10,518 nt of DNA. It comes from an uncultured Chitinophagaceae bacterium. Its GTDB lineage: Bacteria > Bacteroidota > Bacteroidia > Chitinophagales > Chitinophagaceae. Shown here piece after piece: positions 6,379 to 10,518 of the stretch; positions within the stretch are counted from its first letter, which is position 1, and every line of letters starts with the position of its first letter. The notes under the pieces were generated by a model. The model was given only the letters and a program-made list of their open reading frames with translations. It did not search any database and had not been told where the DNA came from. A program made the translations under genes and the position numbers. Location: assembly GCA_934502905.1 (NCBI GenBank), contig CAKSVK010000128.1, positions 1 to 10,518 on the forward strand, given 5' to 3'.

Positions 6379-7287
6379 TCAGCTTTTAAATATTTTAAGA
6401 TTGGATAACACAATGCCGGCAAACACCAGCACCATGCTTACGAAATGAAGTGTCATAAAGCTTTCGTTGAGTATCAATACGGCTTCTATACTGCTGAAGA
6501 TGGGCAGCAGGTTTCCGAACAATGCGGTCCTGCCGGCGCCCAACACGTTCAGGGCAACGTTCCAGCAGGTATACGCCAGCACGGAAGCACCGGCTCCCAG
6601 AAAAAGGATGATCAAAACGAGCTCTCCATTCCAGGCAATCGCAGGTGTGGCTGTCCGTTCCATCAGGTAGAAAGGCAACAGCATCAACGCACCGAATGTG
6701 ATAGCCACAAACAAAAAGCTGCCGGATGATATATTACCCGGCTTTTTTCGTACCAGTATATTGTATACGGCAAAGCAAAAAGCGCCTGCCAATACCCATT
6801 TATCCCCCTTTGTAAACCGGAACTTAATGAGGTTGTCCCAATCTCCGCCGGATAACAATATCAAAATGCCGGCAATGCATAGTGCCATACCTGTGAACTT
6901 GTAAAAGTCGATCTTTTCTTTTAAAAATATCCTGGCGAGTACTAATGAAAAGATGGGAGAGGAGGTGGTGCCGATAATAGCCAGGTTGGTGGCGGTTGTG
7001 TGATGCCCTCCAAAATAAACGAAAGTATTAAAAAGGGTAATGCCGGATAAGGACACCCAGAAAAAATACGGGAAGGACTTTTTAATGGCATGCCACTCTT
7101 CTTTTGTTTTCCGGATAGCAAACGGAAACAGGAAAACAGCAGCTGAAGCCCAACGGAAAAAGGCTAGACTTACCGGCGGGATTTTTCCCACGATACCACG
7201 CGCAATGATAAAATTGAGCGACCACAACACCACCGCTACCAGGGCCATCAGTACGGCGTTAAAATTCCTCCTGTTTGTTTCCTGCAT
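6379..7287 (-). CDS. EamA-family (DMT) metabolite transporter
   Basis: A 302-residue protein with about ten hydrophobic segments arranged as two EamA repeats (about residues 11-146 and 163-296), the standard length and layout of the drug/metabolite transporter superfamily. Typical repeat-one features are LWSLNFIIAR (21-30), the PPVSLAFFRW loop-helix (37-46), and NLAIIGTTSSPIFSLVLARIFLKE (101-124); repeat two carries the matching LFGNLLPIFSSIEAVLILNE (257-276). Members usually export small metabolites or amino acids from the cytoplasm; substrate cannot be assigned. It is the first gene of a probable two-gene unit with the lysoplasmalogenase (13 bp gap). A promoter-like box lies 8 bases before the start, in the long non-coding stretch that follows the GMC gene. 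Confidence 0.95.
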   Translation of the reverse strand: MQETNRRNFNAVLMALVAVVLWSLNFIIARGIVGKIPPVSLAFFRWASAAVFLFPFAIRKTKEEWHAIKKSFPYFFWVSLSGITLFNTFVYFGGHHTTATNLAIIGTTSSPIFSLVLARIFLKEKIDFYKFTGMALCIAGILILLSGGDWDNLIKFRFTKGDKWVLAGAFCFAVYNILVRKKPGNISSGSFLFVAITFGALMLLPFYLMERTATPAIAWNGELVLIILFLGAGASVLAYTCWNVALNVLGAGRTALFGNLLPIFSSIEAVLILNESFMTLHFVSMVLVFAGIVLSNLKIFKS

Positions 7288-7295
7288 ACCGGCTG

Positions 7296-7303
7296 CGAAG
7301 ATA
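7296..7303 (-). promoter_or_regulatory. Likely -7 element for the EamA-YhhN unit
   Basis: The minus strand reads TATCTTCG, five of six fixed positions of TAnnTTTG, 8 bases before the ATG at 7287-7285. No clear -33 element is seen. Confidence 0.4.
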
Positions 7304-7410
7304 AGTTTCCTGGAACAGCTTCGATGATTTCCCGCAGTTGGAAGGAAAAATCAACGTGTAATGGTAAATCGGCACGATGTATTCCTATATGATCTTTTGT
7401 ACTTTTATAA

Positions 7411-7444
7411 TGATGACGTTATCGATTTTATCAAAATGTCATCA
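7411..7444. repeat. Imperfect inverted repeat near EamA promoter
   Basis: Arms TGATGACGTT (7411-7420) and AATGTCATCA (7435-7444) pair over 10 positions with one G-T wobble around a 14-base AT-rich loop. It could be an operator site for a dimeric regulator or simply the first hairpin of the repeat cluster. It lies more than 100 bp upstream of the EamA start. Confidence 0.45.
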
Positions 7445-7465
7445 CCATGGCACACGCCACGGTTA

Positions 7466-7495
7466 GTGCTCCTTAGGCGTTAACTTAGGGAGCAC
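7466..7495. repeat. Hairpin repeat with 12 bp stem
   Basis: Arms GTGCTCCTTAGG (7466-7477) and CTTAGGGAGCAC (7484-7495) pair over 12 positions (two G-T wobbles) around the loop CGTTAA, followed by GATCTGTAAAATA. The shape, an inverted GTGCTCC...GGAGCAC then GATCTGTAAA, resembles dispersed repeat units I associate with Bacteroidota intergenic DNA. No T-run follows on either strand, so it is not a standard terminator. Confidence 0.6.
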
Positions 7496-7534
7496 GATCT
7501 GTAAAATACTCCGGGAGGGGTTTAACCTGAATAG

Positions 7535-7608
7535 TCCCCAACTCTGTTGGGGATGCAACCGGTGGTGAGGTTGTCCAAGATTTGCATTGAACCCTGCAGG
7601 GGTTCAAT
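7535..7608. repeat. Two perfect hairpins in tandem
   Basis: The first hairpin (7535-7553) has arms TCCCCAAC and GTTGGGGA, a perfect 8 bp stem with loop TCT. The second (7586-7608) has arms ATTGAACCC and GGGTTCAAT, a perfect 9 bp stem with loop TGCAG. They are 32 bases apart. Two unrelated perfect GC-rich stems this close, in a stretch with further hairpins, are better explained as dispersed repeat units than as terminators, since neither is followed by a long T-run. Confidence 0.6.
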
Positions 7609-7642
7609 AAAAACTTTGATCTTTGTGGCTGACCCAAAAGAC

Positions 7643-7670
7643 CGTCGCTGCGAACGAAGTGAAGCAAGCT
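7643..7670. repeat. Dispersed repeat unit (CGAACGAAGTGAAGCAA type)
   Basis: The plus strand contains TGCGAACGAAGTGAAGCAA, the core of a repeat I recall as widespread in bacterial intergenic DNA and often mistranslated as a CERSEA peptide; that reading is present here (RCERSEAS). The recognition is from memory, so a genome-wide copy count is the deciding test. The flanks differ slightly from the form I know (CGTCGCTG rather than CGTCATTG). Confidence 0.55.
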
Positions 7671-7718
7671 CAAATATTTTAACCTTTATTATACAACAAG
7701 ATTTATTTCCCACCTGTA

Positions 7719-7736
7719 GCGGGGTTCCTCCCCCGT
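7719..7736. repeat. Short GC-rich hairpin of the repeat cluster
   Basis: CGGGG (7720-7724) and CCCCG (7731-7735) form a 5 bp stem around TTCCTC, extendable by one G-T pair. On the minus strand the block reads ACGGGGGAGGAACCCCGC, a form I associate with short dispersed repeats in Bacteroidota genomes. It is weaker evidence than the neighbouring hairpins. Confidence 0.4.
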
Positions 7737-7920
7737 AAAGACGTTCAACGAGCTTTTTAGTCACAGCCCCTTCATGTGTGAACCCGAAGGGCTTAGATTG
7801 ACAGCCATAGTGCCTCACCAACCGGAAAAAGCTAATTCTGATACCTGTTCATGATATTACCTGCTATCCTGCGCCTGCGAAGGATCTATGCACAGTTCAT
7901 GAAACGAAGACAGTTTCCCC

Positions 7921-9651
7921 TTACAGGTTGCCTTTTTTTAATTCTGTCATGGCAAAATCGGTTGCCCGGGCGGTCAGGGCCATATACGTAAGCGAGGGGT
8001 TCTGGCAGGCACTGGAAGTCATGCAGGCACCATCTGTGACAAATACATTCGGCACATCCCATACCTGGTTATGGGCGTTAAGGAAAGAGGTCTTTTTATC
8101 TTTCCCCATCCGGGCGGTACCCATTTCATGAATACCCAGCCCGGGCGGCTTTTCTGTATCGTAACCCTCTACATGGCTGAAACCTGCTCTCTCCAGCATT
8201 TCCACACCGGTGGCCAGGATATCCTTCAGCATCTTCATTTCGTTTTCCCTGTAAGAACAATCTATTATGACCAGTGGCATTCCCCACTGGTCTTTTTTAT
8301 CGGGGTGAAGGGTGATCTTATTATCATAATAGGGAAGGCATTCCCCCATTCCTGTCATCCACAGGTCCCACTCGCCGGCTTCGGTCATTTTCGCTTTTAA
8401 CGCTGCTCCTATGACGTCATCCTGTACATTTCCCCTTCTCCTGGAGCCACCGGCTGCGAAGGCATATCCTCGGATGAATTCCTTTTGCTGATCTTTTCCT
8501 ACGTTCCTGAACCGGGGTATATAGATACCCGCTGGCTTCCGTCCGTAATAATACCTGTCCTGGAAACCGGTATGCGAACCCTCAAACTGTGCCCGGTAAT
8601 TATGGTCCATCAGGTAATGTCCCAGCACATCGTTGGTATTCCCGAGTCCCGCCGGGAACCTGTTAGAAACAGAATTCAGCAGCAGGAGTGTGGTATTGAT
8701 AGTGCCGGCGTTTACAAAAATAAGCCGGGCATAGTACTCCGTCAGTTGTCCGGTCATGGCATCTGTTACGCGCACGCCTGTAGCTTTGTTTTCTTTTTCG
8801 TCGTAAATGATGGAATTCACAACCGCGTGGGTTTTGAAATGCATGTTGCCGGTAGCGGCGGCTGCCGGCAGCGTAGCAGACACACTGCTGAAATAACCTG
8901 CATAGGGACATCCCCTGGAACAGAGGTCGCGATACTGGCAGGGGCCACGGTCCTTTAATCCCCTGGTGAGGTTGGCCATACGGGAGGTGATCACCCGCCT
9001 CCCTTCAAATTCCTTTTCTACCGTTTCCTTAAAGTGCTGCTCAATGCAATTCAGTTCCATCGGCGGCTGAAAAACACCATCCGGTAAATGGGGGATACCA
9101 TCCCTGTTACCGCTGATGCCTACAAATGTTTCTACGTAATCGTACCAGGGCGCAATATCCCTGTACCGGATCGGCCAGTCGATGCCGGTCCCGTCCTTTG
9201 CATTCGCTTCAAAATCCAGGTCACTCCAGCGTTGGGTCCATCTTCCCCAGGTCAAAGACTTTCCGCCGGCCTGGTAACCCCTGATCCAGTGAAAAGGCTT
9301 TTCCTGTATGTAAGGATGCTCCTTGTCTTTTACAAAAAAATGTTCTGTTGCAGGGGAATATGCGTAGCAGGATGCTGCAATGGGATTGTCTGTCTGCTCC
9401 TGCAAGGTAAGCGTATTGCGGTGTGGTAATTCCCAGGGGCTCTTCATAGCGGTAGGGTAGTCCTTTATATGCTCCACGTTCCGGCCCCGTTCCAGCACCA
9501 GTGTCTTCAGTCCTTTTTCGCACAATTCTTTTGCTGCCCAGCCGCCGCTCATTCCCGATCCGATCACGATTGCATCGAAGGTATGGTCCTGCCTGCCCCG
9601 CCCTGAGAGATGCTGCACGCTGCTTACACTATCCTGTTCACCTGTTCCCAT
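7921..9651 (-). CDS. GMC oxidoreductase, FAD sugar dehydrogenase type
   Basis: A 576-residue flavoprotein of the glucose-methanol-choline family, in the bacterial gluconate/glucose/glucoside dehydrogenase branch. The FAD-binding fold is near the N-terminus (VIGSGMSGGWAAKEL, 29-43, with GxGxxG at 31-36) followed by LVLERG (51-56). GGKSLTWG (129-136) is the second FAD contact region. The C-terminal catalytic pair is His508 in GIHEMGTARMG and Asn551 in CQNPSLTYMALTARATD. Cys238, Cys244 and Cys248 have C-x5-C-x3-C spacing, matching the cysteines reported to hold a [3Fe-4S] cluster in FAD glucose dehydrogenase of Burkholderia cepacia, so electrons may leave through such a cluster. There is no signal peptide; relatives are often exported with a Tat-bearing small subunit, absent from this window. 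It follows the nucleoside hydrolase by 10 bp. The likely reaction is oxidation of a sugar or glycoside hydroxyl, perhaps at C3 as in glucoside 3-dehydrogenases; the substrate is unproven. Confidence 0.94.
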   Translation of the reverse strand: MGTGEQDSVSSVQHLSGRGRQDHTFDAIVIGSGMSGGWAAKELCEKGLKTLVLERGRNVEHIKDYPTAMKSPWELPHRNTLTLQEQTDNPIAASCYAYSPATEHFFVKDKEHPYIQEKPFHWIRGYQAGGKSLTWGRWTQRWSDLDFEANAKDGTGIDWPIRYRDIAPWYDYVETFVGISGNRDGIPHLPDGVFQPPMELNCIEQHFKETVEKEFEGRRVITSRMANLTRGLKDRGPCQYRDLCSRGCPYAGYFSSVSATLPAAAATGNMHFKTHAVVNSIIYDEKENKATGVRVTDAMTGQLTEYYARLIFVNAGTINTTLLLLNSVSNRFPAGLGNTNDVLGHYLMDHNYRAQFEGSHTGFQDRYYYGRKPAGIYIPRFRNVGKDQQKEFIRGYAFAAGGSRRRGNVQDDVIGAALKAKMTEAGEWDLWMTGMGECLPYYDNKITLHPDKKDQWGMPLVIIDCSYRENEMKMLKDILATGVEMLERAGFSHVEGYDTEKPPGLGIHEMGTARMGKDKKTSFLNAHNQVWDVPNVFVTDGACMTSSACQNPSLTYMALTARATDFAMTELKKGNL

Positions 9652-9661
9652 ATAACCCGTT

Positions 9662-10518
9662 TTATTTCGGTTGATGCATCATCCATGTATTGATCTTCTT
9701 TTCTACCCTTGCCGGCTTCATCTTTTCTACAAAATAAAAATGCTGCCCTCGGGGATCATCTTCCCAGGTATTGCTTCCGTCTGTTGTATCAATGATTATC
9801 CGGCCCTGCTGCAGGGTATAAAAGCTTTCGTGGCCGAGCACGCCTGCCATTACCGCTGTCTGGTCCCAGCTCATACGGCCCAGGCTGTCTTCTGCCGCCA
9901 TTGGAATAGAGATCCGGAACACATCCTTTACGGGACTGTTCTGTATCTTCCGGTTCCGGACGAGTGGTAAGCCTGTTTTGATCTTTTGACCGATCTCAAA
10001 ACCGCTCAGGTATACCTGAGTCGGCCAGTGCCGGAATACATAGTCTGAAGCTTCGATATGCCTGTCTACGTTAAATTCTTTACCGGAAGGGAATTTCCCG
10101 GCCATGCTCACCAGGCGCTTTACTTTTTTGCGGACCAGCTCCACACCCGTCAGCGGTGAACTGTCATCTCCTTCAGACCGCAGCAGTTGCTCAAGATTGG
10201 TAAGAAATCCTACGGTAATGATCACGGTATGGTCATCGGGCTGCGCCGCCAGTATTTTCCTGTAGAGCTTTACCGCATCCTCTGCATCGCTGTTATTTTT
10301 CAGGCTATGCGGGTATTTTGCCACCAGCGTATCGCTCCAGTGCTGCCAGTCCCGGAGGTCCTGCGCCCAGCCGGACGGAAACCCTATGGGTATTTCCGGG
10401 CGTTTGAAATAGGTATTCAATACACTCAATACAGGAACAACATTTACGTAACGGGTGCTGGCAATAGTTGCCAGTATCTCTGTCTTGCCGGCATCTGCAA
10501 AAGCATGCAGCATAGCGA
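9662..10518 (-). CDS. Nucleoside hydrolase, 5' end outside window
   Basis: The last 283-plus residues of an inosine-uridine-preferring nucleoside hydrolase family protein (PF01156). The reading frame is still open at the right edge, with an Ala codon before the first visible Met, so the N-terminus with the DxDxxxDD calcium motif and any signal peptide is missing. Counting from that Met, recognisable parts are VVPVLSVLNTYFKRPEIPIG (25-44), VIITVGFLTNLEQLL (97-111, the calcium-contacting segment), KEFNVDRHIEASDYVF (145-160), YLSGFEIG (168-175) and SWDQTAV (215-221), where Asp217 is the expected late calcium ligand. Family enzymes cleave the N-glycosidic bond of nucleosides to a free base and ribose. 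Trp216 sits where pyrimidine/inosine-type enzymes have His and purine-specific (IAG) enzymes have Trp. It shares an operon with the GMC dehydrogenase 10 bp downstream. Confidence 0.92.
   Translation of the reverse strand, partial: AMLHAFADAGKTEILATIASTRYVNVVPVLSVLNTYFKRPEIPIGFPSGWAQDLRDWQHWSDTLVAKYPHSLKNNSDAEDAVKLYRKILAAQPDDHTVIITVGFLTNLEQLLRSEGDDSSPLTGVELVRKKVKRLVSMAGKFPSGKEFNVDRHIEASDYVFRHWPTQVYLSGFEIGQKIKTGLPLVRNRKIQNSPVKDVFRISIPMAAEDSLGRMSWDQTAVMAGVLGHESFYTLQQGRIIIDTTDGSNTWEDDPRGQHFYFVEKMKPARVEKKINTWMMHQPK

Larger units (their letters stand above)
7288..7920. other. 633 bp gene-free region with repeat cluster
   Basis: This stretch lies between the GMC gene stop and the EamA gene start. 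Its left 120 bases should hold the EamA promoter. The middle, about 7411-7737, is a series of short hairpins and repeat-like blocks described separately. A 99-codon frame (7821-7522, minus) runs through the cluster, but its codons simply follow the repeat units, so I do not call it a gene. The right part (about 7830-7920), just after the GMC stop, has no clear terminator; it contains two copies of GTTCATGA (about 7848 and 7897). Confidence 0.65.

Noticed and set aside
7522..7821. 99-codon minus-strand frame (and a 63-codon plus-strand frame) in the repeat cluster
   Set aside because: The translations follow the hairpin repeats, including the CERSEA-type block known as a common false protein; no domain or start signal is present.
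8071..9523. Several 80-157 codon frames antisense to or out of frame with the GMC gene
   Set aside because: They are shadows of a long, strongly conserved coding sequence; none shows a domain or promoter of its own.
1..10518. CRISPR array, phage, integrase, toxin-antitoxin or restriction system
   Set aside because: No regularly spaced direct repeats and no proteins of these classes were found on either strand.

Overview
The window reads as chromosomal DNA from a Bacteroidota member, most likely a Chitinophagaceae-type soil or environmental bacterium. This rests on three things. The protein families fit: a YhhN lysoplasmalogenase, DUF2147, a stand-alone MCP four-helix-bundle protein and a gluconate-dehydrogenase-type GMC flavoprotein. 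Short TAnnTTTG-like boxes (the Bacteroidota -7 element) sit just before most apparent starts. The intergenic DNA contains GC-rich hairpin repeats like those scattered through such genomes. No phage, transposase, CRISPR, rRNA or intact tRNA gene is visible.

Layout, left to right. Bases 1-33 may hold the first codons of a minus-strand gene leaving the left edge. Bases 241-1422 (-) encode a secreted SGNH/GDSL hydrolase. Bases 1423-2598 are almost 1.2 kb without a convincing gene; they hold two related long hairpins and a strong bidirectional terminator. Bases 2599-4323 (-) encode a secreted von Willebrand A (VWA) protein with a large unrecognised N-terminal region, and 4378-4806 (-) a secreted DUF2147 protein. 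From the divergent side, 5022-5672 (+) encodes a membrane four-helix-bundle sensor-like protein. It ends inside the 3' end of a minus-strand pair, EamA transporter then lysoplasmalogenase (7287 down to 5661). Bases 7288-7920 are gene-free and carry a cluster of hairpin repeats. Bases 10518 down to 7921 (-) hold a two-gene operon: a nucleoside hydrolase, cut by the right edge, and a GMC oxidoreductase.

Functional links. The clearest transcription units are nucleoside hydrolase-GMC oxidoreductase (10 bp gap) and EamA-lysoplasmalogenase (13 bp gap). DUF2147 and the VWA gene are co-directional with a 54 bp gap and may be co-transcribed, but each has its own promoter-like box. The first operon points to extracytoplasmic or peripheral breakdown and oxidation of nucleosides or other glycosides. 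The second joins a metabolite exporter to an ether-lipid-type membrane enzyme with no obvious shared pathway.

I see no clear new defence or mobile system. The most useful leads are the uniform position of the -7 boxes (possible leaderless transcripts), a GMC enzyme with a [3Fe-4S]-type cysteine pattern but no partner subunit in view, the repeat cluster at 7411-7737, and the hairpin-rich gene-free region at 1423-2598.
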